Assembly (NCBI RefSeq): GCF_030403745.1
Contig: NZ_JAQMWP010000001.1
Span: 372,001-436,000 of the forward strand
DNA length: 64,000 bases
Source: Streptomyces sp. S.PB5
GTDB taxonomy: Bacteria > Actinomycetota > Actinomycetes > Streptomycetales > Streptomycetaceae
Direction of reading: 5' to 3'
Position 1 is the first letter of the stretch; every line of letters starts with the position of its first letter. The translations under genes were made by a program, and so were the position numbers. Of this stretch, positions 1-8,662 are shown piece after piece. A model generated the notes under the pieces. It was not told the origin of the DNA. It searched no databases and saw only the letters and a program-made list of their open reading frames with translations.

Positions 1-1
1 C

Positions 2-3000
2 CAGCGGGTCGGCCGCGCGGGCCGCGCCACCGGCAACGCCTTCATGGTCACCCTGGCCGACACCAGCCCCCGAGCGCTGTACCACCTCGCCGAACCACAG
101 CACCTCATCGCAGGCCCCATCCTGCCCCCCGGCTGCTTCCTGTCCGCGGGGGAGCTGCTGTGCCGCCAGTACACCGCCTTCCTGATCGACCGGGCGGCCC
201 GAGGCGCTCTGGAGGGGGTCATTCCGCTGCCGGACCGGACCACTCAACTGGTTGGCAGGGAAGGGTGGTTGAAGACGTTCCGCGATGCCACGAAGGGCCG
301 CGTGGACCTCGCGGAGGAGTTCCTGAGCCTGTTCCCCGAGATCGACGGGGTGCCCGGCTCCGGTGCCTCCCGCGACGCCCGCAAGACGCTGCGGCGCTAC
401 GCCGAGTACAAACTGGCCGACGAACTGGACCGGGCCAGGGACGCCTGGGAGGAGGAGCGCGCCGAACTCGTCCGACGCCGCGGCCTGATCAACGACGCGG
501 CCGATTCACTCCAGGAGCACGTGGAGGACGAGGCCCGCGAGAAGCGCAACCTGAACCGCGAAGCAGCCGGCGTGTCCAAGATCCTTCAGAAGATGGCCCA
601 GTCGGACGCCCAGGGATTCCTCGTCGAACACGGGCTGCTGCCCAACTACAGCCTCGTCGAGGACGGCGTACGGCTGGAGGCCCAGCTCAGCTACAAGCAG
701 CCCGCACGGAAGGCACGTCCGGCCGGTGAGGCGGGCACGGGCGAGACGCCCAAGGCCCGCTGGAGCAACGACCCGCGGACGTACGACCGGCCCGCCGAAG
801 CCGCCCTCACCGAACTCGCCCCGGGCAACGCCTACTACGTCCGCGGCTACCGGCATGTCATCGACGGCTTCGAACTCGGCCCGGTCCGCCAGGACTCGCC
901 CGACGGCACGCCCGTCGGGCTCCGGACCTGGCGGGTGTGCAAGGAGTGCGGTCACGTCCGCACCGGCGACCGTGCCGAGGAGGACACCTCACCCTGCCCC
1001 CGCTGTGGTGGTCCCGGAATCGGCGGGCGCACGGCGCTGTTCAAGGTGGTCGTCCCGCGCAAGGTCACCGCCCACGACAAGCGGGACGACGCACGCATCG
1101 TCGACGACCACGAAAGCCGCACACGAACCCAGTACACGACCGTCACCGCCGTCGACATCGACCCGGCCGACATCAAGCAGACCTGGCGGCACCAGAAGAC
1201 CACCTTCGGCGTGGACCATGTCCGCGAGGCGGTCATCCGCCGCTTCAACCTCGGCAAGAGCCGCCATGGCAGGCGTAACGACACCTACTTCGCAGGCACC
1301 GAGGTGGCCATAACAGGGTTCATGGTGTGCCCGCGATGTGGCGGCGCCACCGAGCGCGAGTCCGGTCAAGGCCCCGCCCAGGACACCCTCAGCCAGTCCC
1401 TGCTCGGCCGGGCCGAACTCGCCCACCACCGGCCGTGGTGCGTCACCCGTCGCCGCGACAAGCAGGCCAGGCCGGAGGACGTCCAGGTCATCACCGCCAC
1501 CGAGCACCGCACGGAAGCCCTGCGCATCCTGCTGCCGGCCGCCACGCTCAACGTCCCGGAACGCCTGGCCTCCTTCTCCGCCGCCCTCCACCTCGGCCTC
1601 GCCCTGCGCTACGGCGGCGACCCCGCCCACATCCGCTCCGCCCCCGCCACCGAACCCGACCGCGAGAGCGACCTCACCCGCAACTACCTCGTCCTCTACG
1701 ACGCCCTGCCCGGCGGCACCGGCTACCTCCAGCGTCTCGTCGACCGAGAGGGAGAGGAGTTCCGGGCCGTACTGGCCGCCGCCCAGCGGGAGTTGCGGGC
1801 CTGCCCCTGCAAGGACACCCCGCGCCGCGCCTGCCACCGCTGCCTGCTGGGGTACGCCCCGGAGCGGGACTACAAGGACCTCGACCGGCAGGAAGCCCTG
1901 TGGATGCTGGACAATCTGCTGGGCGCCGACGGCAGCAGCGGATGGGACGTCCGCAAGGACGCGGCCGACGCCGAACTCCGCTTCGTCGACCAGGCGGAGA
2001 GTGACCTGGAGCGTCGGTTCATCGAATGCCTCGACCGCTGGCTCGCGATCCCGGGCAACGCGGCCGAGGCGGGCCACGCCTCGACCCCCACCGGACGGGA
2101 CGGCAAGCAGTTCACCCTCACCCGGCCCGACGGCAGCCCCGTCCACTGGGAGGTCGTCGCCCAGAAGGACCTGCACGGCTACCGCACCCGGCCCGACCTG
2201 CTGTTCCGGCCGGTCGCCGGAGACACCACCAGTGACGGGGCCCCGCCCGTGCCCGTCGCCGTCTACTTGGACGGGTACCGCTGGCACGCCTCGTCCCGCA
2301 CCAACCGGATCGCCGCCGACGCGGCCAAGCGGGCCCGGCTGCGCGCCGACGGGATACTCGTCTGGCAGATCACCTGGGACGACGTGGCGGACTGGGACCG
2401 CAGCCTGAAGGGCGAGACGGCACGTGACCCGGACGCACCGGCCGATCCGCTCGACGCCGTCATCGCCGGCCGCGCGGCCGACGCCGCCTGGCCGCCGTAC
2501 GACGTGACCTCGGTCGCGGGCCCCGGAGCGATGGTGCGCGAGCAATGGAGCAACGCACGGCGCGACCCCGCGCAGATCGACGCGCTCCTGTTCGCCGGAG
2601 CGATCCCCTCCCTGCTGGGATTCCTGCGCGACCCCCGGCTGAACAAGTGGCAGCAGCTGGCCACGCTCGCCGTCAGCGCGCCGGCCGCCCAGCGCAGGCG
2701 CGACCTGGTCGACGCGGACCCGGTCACAGCCGTCGGCTGGATCGAGGCCGCCCTGCGCGACGAGCCCGCTCCGGCCGTCTCGGGGCAGGGGCTCAAACTG
2801 CTGTCCTTCCAGGACGGTTCGGGGCTGCTGCTCGTCCTCGCCGGAGCCCGGCGCCCGGACGGCAAGGGGCTGCGATGGAGCGCCCTCGCCGTCCTCGACG
2901 ACCGGCCCGAGGCCGTCGACGGCGACCGGGACGATCATCGGCGGCGATGGAAGGCGTGGCTGTGCTGGGGCAACGTCATCCAGTTCCTCGACCCCGACGG

Positions 3001-3520
3001 CACCGGCCAGGCGGATGGCATCGCCCTGGCCCGCACCACGCTCGACACCTTCGACGCGGCGCTGCTCGCCGCCACTGCCGGACCGGTCAGCGGGCTGCTG
3101 GCCGCGCTGCGCGACGAGGCTCCGGGAACGGGGCTGGCCCTGCCCGACGACACCGCCCAGGGCCAGGAACCGGCACCCGAACAGGCGGATGAGATGACCC
3201 CGTTGGAGCGAACCGCCTGGGAACTCGTCCTCGCGGAACTGAAGAAGTGGGGCGACCCGGAAGTCGCTGCTCTCGGCGAAGCCCTGGCCGGCCGTGGACA
3301 CGTCCCGGCGGGCAAGGCCGGCTGGGACGTCGAAGGAGTGTCACGCACGGTCGAACTCGCCTGGCCCGGCCCTAAGATCGGAATCGTCCTCACGGAGGAC
3401 GCCGAGGACACGGAGTACATGGCCCAGTGCGCGGCGGCCGGCTGGCACGTGCGCGCGCCGGAGGCCTGGGACGTGGAGGAACTCGCCCGTCTGGTGGGCG
3501 AGGAGGGGGGCGTGGCATGA
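2..3520 (+). CDS. SF2 helicase C-terminal part with DUF1998-type Cys cluster and nuclease-like domain (5' end outside window)
   Basis: The frame is open from base 2. Its first codons read QRVGRAGRATGNAF, motif VI of a superfamily 2 DEAD/DEAH helicase, so the ATP-binding half lies to the left of the window. Counting from the Met at 44, possible zinc pairs occur at about 299/317 (CKECGH, CPRCGG) and 430 (CPRCGG). A DUF1998-like cluster CPCKDTPRRACHRC is at 587-600. Residues 716-781 (RPDLLF, VAVYLDGYRWH, then KRARLRADGILVWQITWDD) resemble a Vsr/DUF559-type PD-(D/E)XK fold. Helicases with DUF1998 occur in DISARM-type defence and in the MrfA repair family. The stop overlaps the next gene's ATG (ATGA), so the two are probably co-translated. 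A DNA-processing role is inferred; the exact system is unknown. Confidence 0.85.
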   Translation, partial: QRVGRAGRATGNAFMVTLADTSPRALYHLAEPQHLIAGPILPPGCFLSAGELLCRQYTAFLIDRAARGALEGVIPLPDRTTQLVGREGWLKTFRDATKGRVDLAEEFLSLFPEIDGVPGSGASRDARKTLRRYAEYKLADELDRARDAWEEERAELVRRRGLINDAADSLQEHVEDEAREKRNLNREAAGVSKILQKMAQSDAQGFLVEHGLLPNYSLVEDGVRLEAQLSYKQPARKARPAGEAGTGETPKARWSNDPRTYDRPAEAALTELAPGNAYYVRGYRHVIDGFELGPVRQDSPDGTPVGLRTWRVCKECGHVRTGDRAEEDTSPCPRCGGPGIGGRTALFKVVVPRKVTAHDKRDDARIVDDHESRTRTQYTTVTAVDIDPADIKQTWRHQKTTFGVDHVREAVIRRFNLGKSRHGRRNDTYFAGTEVAITGFMVCPRCGGATERESGQGPAQDTLSQSLLGRAELAHHRPWCVTRRRDKQARPEDVQVITATEHRTEALRILLPAATLNVPERLASFSAALHLGLALRYGGDPAHIRSAPATEPDRESDLTRNYLVLYDALPGGTGYLQRLVDREGEEFRAVLAAAQRELRACPCKDTPRRACHRCLLGYAPERDYKDLDRQEALWMLDNLLGADGSSGWDVRKDAADAELRFVDQAESDLERRFIECLDRWLAIPGNAAEAGHASTPTGRDGKQFTLTRPDGSPVHWEVVAQKDLHGYRTRPDLLFRPVAGDTTSDGAPPVPVAVYLDGYRWHASSRTNRIAADAAKRARLRADGILVWQITWDDVADWDRSLKGETARDPDAPADPLDAVIAGRAADAAWPPYDVTSVAGPGAMVREQWSNARRDPAQIDALLFAGAIPSLLGFLRDPRLNKWQQLATLAVSAPAAQRRRDLVDADPVTAVGWIEAALRDEPAPAVSGQGLKLLSFQDGSGLLLVLAGARRPDGKGLRWSALAVLDDRPEAVDGDRDDHRRRWKAWLCWGNVIQFLDPDGTGQADGIALARTTLDTFDAALLAATAGPVSGLLAALRDEAPGTGLALPDDTAQGQEPAPEQADEMTPLERTAWELVLAELKKWGDPEVAALGEALAGRGHVPAGKAGWDVEGVSRTVELAWPGPKIGIVLTEDAEDTEYMAQCAAAGWHVRAPEAWDVEELARLVGEEGGVA

Positions 3521-5829
3521 ACTACGGGGCGGGGGCGGGTCGGCCGGGGGGCCGGGCCAGGACACGCGTCCAGGTCAACCGTCAGGCGTCCGGCGACACA
3601 GAGCGCCGGGGCGCGGCCGTCGCGGACGCGGTGGTGGACTTCGTCCAGCGCCTTCGCGACAACCGGAACAACCGAGCCCTGCGCCTGGCCTTCCTGCGCA
3701 AGGCGGGCGACAACGGTGACCTGTATCTCGCGCACCCCGACACCCACTGCATGGTGCTCCTCCTGTCGACCGACGGCGGCGACGAGATGCGGGTCCTCGC
3801 CGTACGCGACGGAGCTCGGGCCCGTGACGAACTCGCCCGGCTCACCGTGGAGATCAACCCCGTCTCGGGCGCCGTCGAGGTCGTCGACCAGAGCGAGGTC
3901 AGCGAGAACGTCCTCGCCCTGCCGGACCGGGCCACCCCCCTGTTCGCCGCGTACGACGACCAGACCCTGATCGACCTCGGTGTGGTGCACTCGCTCCTGC
4001 CGGCCATCCGCAAGGTCACCACGGACGAACAGTTCGCCAAGCTCCTCACCCACAACCTCCCCGAACTCACCCGCGACGTCCTGCTCGCCCTGCGCGACCA
4101 CGTGGAACCCGAGGACGTACGGCGGCACATCACCGACGAATGGCGTGCCGACGACGACGTCGACACCCACGACTGGGCGCGGGCGGCCAAGCGCCCCGTC
4201 TCCCAGGCGGAGACCGACGACGACGCCGTCCTCGGCGCGCTGGGCCGCAGCTTCGACGCCTGGCGGCTCTTCCTGCACCCCGAGCAACAGCGGCTCGCCG
4301 TCGCTGACTTCAAGGGATCGGCGAAGGTGACCGGAGGCCCGGGCACCGGCAAGACCGTCGTCGCCCTGCACCGCGTACGCCACCTCGTCGACCGGCTGCC
4401 ACCCGGCCATTCGCGCCCGGTGCTGCTCACCACCTACAACACCAACCTCGCCCTCGACCTCAAGGAGCGGCTGCGTCTGCTGGGCGGCGACGAACTGCTG
4501 CGCCGCGTCGAGGTCAAGTCCGTCGACGCGCTCGCCCGCGAGCTCGTCCAGGAGTCCCGCCTGGACGTGGGACGGCCGCTGAGCGACGACGCGGCCATGG
4601 ACCTTTGGCACATCGTGCGCACAGAGCTGAATCTGCTGGAATACGACGCCGACTTCCTGGACAGCGAGTTCAAGCATGTGATCCTCGCCAACCGGTGCGG
4701 CTCGTGGGAGGCCTACCGACGCGTCGGCCGACCGGGACGGCCTCGTCTCGGCAACGCCCAGAAGCACGACGTATGGCAACTCGTGCAGGCCTACAAGGCC
4801 CACCTGGGCACACCGCCGCGACGGACGACGTACGCGCTCATCGCCGACCAGGCCGCCGAACTCGAACAGCGGCGCATGGCCCGCGTCGAGGAACAGGCCC
4901 GCTACAAGGACGAACAGGGCGGCCGGGACCTCGTCCACCGGGAGGCGGGAAGCGGCATGTGGCTCAAGCCGCGTTACCAGCACGTCGTGGTCGACGAGGC
5001 ACAGGACCTGTCCGCCTCGCACTGGCGGATGCTGCGTGCCATGGTCCGCAGAGGACCGAACGACATCTTCCTCGTCGGCGACGCCCACCAGCGTATCTAC
5101 GGCAGCCGGGTCGTCCTCGGCCACCAGGGCATCGAGATCCGGGGCCGAGCTTCCCGCCGCCTCACCCTCAACTACCGCACCACCCGGCAGATCCTGGGCA
5201 GCGCCAACCGACTGATCGAGGGAGCCCCCTTCGACGACCTCGACGCCGGCACCGACACGCTCGACGGTTACCGGTCGGTGCTGACCGGACTCGCTCCCCA
5301 GTTCTGGCGCGCACCCGACCGGCTGACCGAGATGCGCGCTGTGGCCACGCTCATCAAGGAGCGTCACGACAGTCACGGGACGCCGTACTCGGCGATGGCG
5401 GTCAGCGCCCCCGACCGGGACTCCGTCATCGAGTTCGCCAACGTCCTGGTCAAGGAGTTCCACCTTCCGGCAGTGGAACTCGGCAGGGAAGGGGTGCGGT
5501 CCGACACCGACGCGGTGCGTGTCGGGACCATGCACCGGTTCAAAGGGCTCGAATTCCAGCGTGTGTTCCTGACCTCCGTCGGTGACGGTCAGGTGCCGCA
5601 CCAGCGCATCGAGCAGTACCGGGTCACGAACCCCGATCGCTACAAGCAGGAGGAGCAGAAGGCTCGATCGCTCGTGTTCGTCGCCGCCACTCGCGCGCGC
5701 GACGAGCTCATCGTCACCTGGAGCGGCAGGGCCAGCCGCTTCCTCCCGACCGATGCGGACGAGATCGCCTACCCGGCCGCGGATCTCTTCAGACACGATG
5801 GACCGCCGTCCGGATCGGCCGCCGCCTGA
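3517..5829 (+). CDS. UvrD/Rep-like superfamily 1 helicase, 770 aa
   Basis: The ATG overlaps the preceding stop by 4 bp, which sets the start and implies translational coupling with the SF2 helicase. Superfamily 1 motifs are in order: Walker A GGPGTGKT at about 273, motif II VVVDEAQDLS at about 490, NYRTTRQI at about 552, the motif V region VGTMHRFKGLEF at about 669 and motif VI FVAATRARDELIV at about 720. The first 250 residues form an accessory region with acidic stretches that I do not recognise. It probably unwinds or translocates on DNA together with the upstream helicase. UvrD-like helicases are often encoded beside nuclease-helicase defence genes, but membership of a defence operon is inference. 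Confidence 0.93.
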   Translation: MNYGAGAGRPGGRARTRVQVNRQASGDTERRGAAVADAVVDFVQRLRDNRNNRALRLAFLRKAGDNGDLYLAHPDTHCMVLLLSTDGGDEMRVLAVRDGARARDELARLTVEINPVSGAVEVVDQSEVSENVLALPDRATPLFAAYDDQTLIDLGVVHSLLPAIRKVTTDEQFAKLLTHNLPELTRDVLLALRDHVEPEDVRRHITDEWRADDDVDTHDWARAAKRPVSQAETDDDAVLGALGRSFDAWRLFLHPEQQRLAVADFKGSAKVTGGPGTGKTVVALHRVRHLVDRLPPGHSRPVLLTTYNTNLALDLKERLRLLGGDELLRRVEVKSVDALARELVQESRLDVGRPLSDDAAMDLWHIVRTELNLLEYDADFLDSEFKHVILANRCGSWEAYRRVGRPGRPRLGNAQKHDVWQLVQAYKAHLGTPPRRTTYALIADQAAELEQRRMARVEEQARYKDEQGGRDLVHREAGSGMWLKPRYQHVVVDEAQDLSASHWRMLRAMVRRGPNDIFLVGDAHQRIYGSRVVLGHQGIEIRGRASRRLTLNYRTTRQILGSANRLIEGAPFDDLDAGTDTLDGYRSVLTGLAPQFWRAPDRLTEMRAVATLIKERHDSHGTPYSAMAVSAPDRDSVIEFANVLVKEFHLPAVELGREGVRSDTDAVRVGTMHRFKGLEFQRVFLTSVGDGQVPHQRIEQYRVTNPDRYKQEEQKARSLVFVAATRARDELIVTWSGRASRFLPTDADEIAYPAADLFRHDGPPSGSAAA

Positions 5830-5931
5830 TCGCAGGTGTGCCGTTTCGGTCTGTGTGGTACATGAAGATCGCTGGCTTGTCATCGGTGCCCTCTCCTGGT
5901 CGGGCGATGACCAGGAGAGGTGCTCGTCCGC

Positions 5932-8508
5932 TCAGGCCGTGTTCCGGCTCTCCCAGCGGTCCCGGAACCACGCCAGCGCCTCGCCGAGCAACTCGCGGTT
6001 GCGATCGCTCTCCAGCGCCGAGAGTCGGAAGCTCGGGTGCAGTTCCAGCTTGCCCTCCGGGATGTCGACGCCTTCCAGGTCGTTGAGGCGCTTGAGGAAC
6101 TCGAGGCGTAGGCCGCGGTCGGTGAAGGGCTCTCGGGCGGCGAGGTACTGGAAGACCACCTGTGCCGTGCCGCCCCGTCCTGTGCCCGGGTAGAGCGTCA
6201 GGGGCCAGATGCCGCGGCCCGGGGCGCCTGCCTTCCCCAGCATGAGGAAGGCACTCGTCGTGACCTGGCCCGCCCCGTGGCCGATCCAGCCGCCGAGTTC
6301 CTCCCAGCGGGCGAGGAGTGCGCGTACCGCCTCGACGGTCTCGGGGGAGTCGTCCGCCGCGAGCTGGCGGAAGAAGCGGTCGGCGCGGGTTTCCTCGCCC
6401 GGGGTTTTCGGTGTGGTCTGTACGGAGATGGAGGCCGAGTCCTCGGTCTGGTCATCGGCGTCGGCTACCAGCAGGGCGAGGTCGTCGGCGTTGAGGCGTT
6501 GTGTGGGATCGGCGGCCCCGGTCACCGTGAAGGCGACGCCGTCCGCGGTCAGCCGGGAGCGGACGTCGCCGTCCTCGTCCCCTGAGGTCCAGCGGAAGCC
6601 GTCCGAGACCTTGCCCTCCGAGGTGAGCACCCGATACGCGTTCGCCACCCCGGGTGTTCCCGCCAGGTGGTTGCCCACGGCCTGGGCGCCGGAGCCGAGG
6701 AACGCGGCGAGATCGCCGTATGACGTCCAGGTGCCGTGGGGGAGTGCCGCGAGTACCTGGTGGGCCAGGTGCCAGTCCCGGCTGCGTTCGGCGCGGCCGA
6801 CTCCGTGGAGCGGGGACGGCCACAACGCCACCGCACGGTCGGTGAGTTCGTCGGCGCGGGCGAGGATCTCCTTCGCGCCCCAGCGTTCGGTGGCGGCGAT
6901 GCGGCGGTTCATCTCCAGGTGGCTGCTCTGGAGCAGGCCCTGCTTGCGCTCGAAGGGGTGGTTCGACAGTTCCGAGTTGACCGCGGTGAGCGTCAGGTTG
7001 CCGAGCGTGTGCTGCAAGCGGGAATGCAGGTCCTTCGGGTTCTCTCCGTCGGCGGCGTCCTCGCCCAGCATGCGCAGCCACTCGTCGCCGGGTGACTGCG
7101 GCATGACGTGCTCGATGGTGAGGCGCGCGGCGGCGAAGTCCACCGGCTCCGGATGCTCGTAGCTCTCCTCAAGTCGCTGCAGCACCAACTTGCGCTGCGG
7201 AGCGAGTCCGTAGCGGTAGAAGGGTGCCTTCTGGATTTTCTCGCGCAGCTCGTCGTCATCGGGCCAGAACCGGTTGTCGGCGGAGAGCACTTGGCGTAGG
7301 CCGTCGGCTACGGACACGTCGAGCGGCAGCTGTGCCGGTACGGCCTGGAAGATCCTGCCGAGGCTGTTCGGCGGCACCCGGCAGATCATCCGGCGCACGA
7401 GGAAGCTCTCGACATACGACAGCGCGCGGGCGGTGTCCGCGGAGTCGAGTTCCCCGCGCTCGCGCCGGTCCAGGAGCAGCATCAGCGCGGGATAGGTGGC
7501 CAGGGCCTGCCAGGTGTGCAGGCGATGCAGGTGGGCGCGGACGGATGGGTCCGGCTCCTCCTCCGGGTGGAGCAGGCGGCGGAAGAGGGCGGCGCTGCGG
7601 TGCAGCTCCTTGATGTACGCCTCGATCTCGTCCTCGCGTGCCCCGCCGCGCTCGAAGTGCTGCTGCTGAGACGCGTACAGGTCCTGGCGGCGTACCCGGT
7701 CGTCGCCGTCCAGGACCAGTTGGAGCCACATGAGCTGTTCCAGCTCTTCGTTGCTCAGGCTGGTCTGCAGCGGGAGCCAGTAGGTCTCGTAGATGTGCTC
7801 ACCGCGGGTGGGGAGCTTCATGAACAGGTAGTTGCGCAGCAGGTCGGCCTGGCTGAGCTTGAGCCCGGTGTTGTTGAGGGACTCGAAGATGCGGTGCACG
7901 TTGTCGCCGCGCTCGGCGGTGACCGCCACGAGGGTCAGCCGGGAGGTGATGGCCTGCTCGATACGGAACACGTCCTGCGGGGCCGCCGGATCGGCGGCCT
8001 CGACCAGCTTGCGGCGGAAGAAGGTGTACGCCGCGGCGACGCTGCCGCCGGCGGTCTGTTCCGTGTGCGGGCCGCGGACGTGCGCGGCGAACTGCGGCCG
8101 GTCCGCCTGGGTCGGCAGGAGTCGGAAGTGGTCGCTGCCGGTCTTCCGCTTGTTGATCAGGTATTCCTCGTCGATGCGCTCGGCCTCGTCGGGCTGAGCG
8201 TCTCTGATGTGATCGCGGATCGCGGCCAGCGCGAGGGAGAGCGTGGTCAGCCGCTGCTGACCGTCGACCACGAGCCAGCGGGGGAACGTCGCCTCGTTCT
8301 GCGGCGACGGAGCGAGTACGACGGACCCCAGGAAGTGCGTGTTCGCCTTCTCCCCGCGCTCTATCAGTTCGGCCTGCTCCAGGACGTCTTTCCACAGCTG
8401 TCCGAGCTGCTTCTCCGTCCAGGAGTACGTCCGCTGATAGAGCGGCACCTGGAACTGCTGGGCCCTCCCCTGCACGAGATCGGCGAACAGCGTCTCCTTC
8501 GCCTGCAT
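5932..8508 (-). CDS. GmrSD-type DUF262/DUF1524 nuclease with internal alkyltransferase-like domain, 858 aa
   Basis: An AAGGGGGG ribosome site about 8 nt upstream fixes the ATG at 8508. Residues 1-100 show the DUF262 signature: YQRTYSW at 24-30 and WLVVDGQQR ending at 86, the ParB-like catalytic motif of GmrSD enzymes. An HNH-type DUF1524 follows with EHVMPQ at 466-471 and HTLGNLTL near 500. Residues about 577-650 (VLAALPHGTWTSYGDLAAFLGS ending in YRVLTSEGKVS) resemble the DNA-binding half of O6-methylguanine methyltransferase and ATL proteins, but no PCHR active-site cysteine is visible. Residues about 690-858 are an unrecognised C-terminal domain. GmrSD proteins cut modified phage DNA; the ATL module may sense alkylated or otherwise modified bases (inference). 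It converges with the UvrD-like gene. Confidence 0.93.
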   Translation of the reverse strand: MQAKETLFADLVQGRAQQFQVPLYQRTYSWTEKQLGQLWKDVLEQAELIERGEKANTHFLGSVVLAPSPQNEATFPRWLVVDGQQRLTTLSLALAAIRDHIRDAQPDEAERIDEEYLINKRKTGSDHFRLLPTQADRPQFAAHVRGPHTEQTAGGSVAAAYTFFRRKLVEAADPAAPQDVFRIEQAITSRLTLVAVTAERGDNVHRIFESLNNTGLKLSQADLLRNYLFMKLPTRGEHIYETYWLPLQTSLSNEELEQLMWLQLVLDGDDRVRRQDLYASQQQHFERGGAREDEIEAYIKELHRSAALFRRLLHPEEEPDPSVRAHLHRLHTWQALATYPALMLLLDRRERGELDSADTARALSYVESFLVRRMICRVPPNSLGRIFQAVPAQLPLDVSVADGLRQVLSADNRFWPDDDELREKIQKAPFYRYGLAPQRKLVLQRLEESYEHPEPVDFAAARLTIEHVMPQSPGDEWLRMLGEDAADGENPKDLHSRLQHTLGNLTLTAVNSELSNHPFERKQGLLQSSHLEMNRRIAATERWGAKEILARADELTDRAVALWPSPLHGVGRAERSRDWHLAHQVLAALPHGTWTSYGDLAAFLGSGAQAVGNHLAGTPGVANAYRVLTSEGKVSDGFRWTSGDEDGDVRSRLTADGVAFTVTGAADPTQRLNADDLALLVADADDQTEDSASISVQTTPKTPGEETRADRFFRQLAADDSPETVEAVRALLARWEELGGWIGHGAGQVTTSAFLMLGKAGAPGRGIWPLTLYPGTGRGGTAQVVFQYLAAREPFTDRGLRLEFLKRLNDLEGVDIPEGKLELHPSFRLSALESDRNRELLGEALAWFRDRWESRNTA

Positions 8509-8611
8509 CGTGGTCCCCCCTTGGCAGTTGATGCGGTCGTGGCACGTGGGAACGACCATAGGGCTTACCGCTGACAGCAAGGGATCGGTCAGGCCATCTG
8601 GGAGGGCAGGG

Positions 8612-8654
8612 CCACCGAGCCCGGGCGGTCGAGGAGGGACGCCCGGCTCGGTGG
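8612..8654 (-). terminator. Hairpin downstream of the DUF4246 gene
   Basis: Arms at 8612-8626 and 8641-8654 (CCACCGAGCC...GGGC against GCCCGGCTCGGTGG) pair almost perfectly, with one bulged C and a 14-nt loop. It starts 9 nt past the stop of the DUF4246 gene and before the GmrSD ribosome site. No T-run follows, as is usual in Streptomyces. It suggests that the two minus-strand genes are mostly separate transcripts. Confidence 0.6.
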
Positions 8655-8662
8655 TGGTGGGT

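Noticed and set aside
989..3301. Long minus-strand open frame opposite the SF2 helicase
   Set aside because: It is a consequence of high GC third positions in the plus-strand gene; it has no ribosome site, motif or normal amino-acid pattern.
2935..5883. Long minus-strand open frame across both helicase genes
   Set aside because: It spans two clear plus-strand genes and its composition is that of an antisense shadow.
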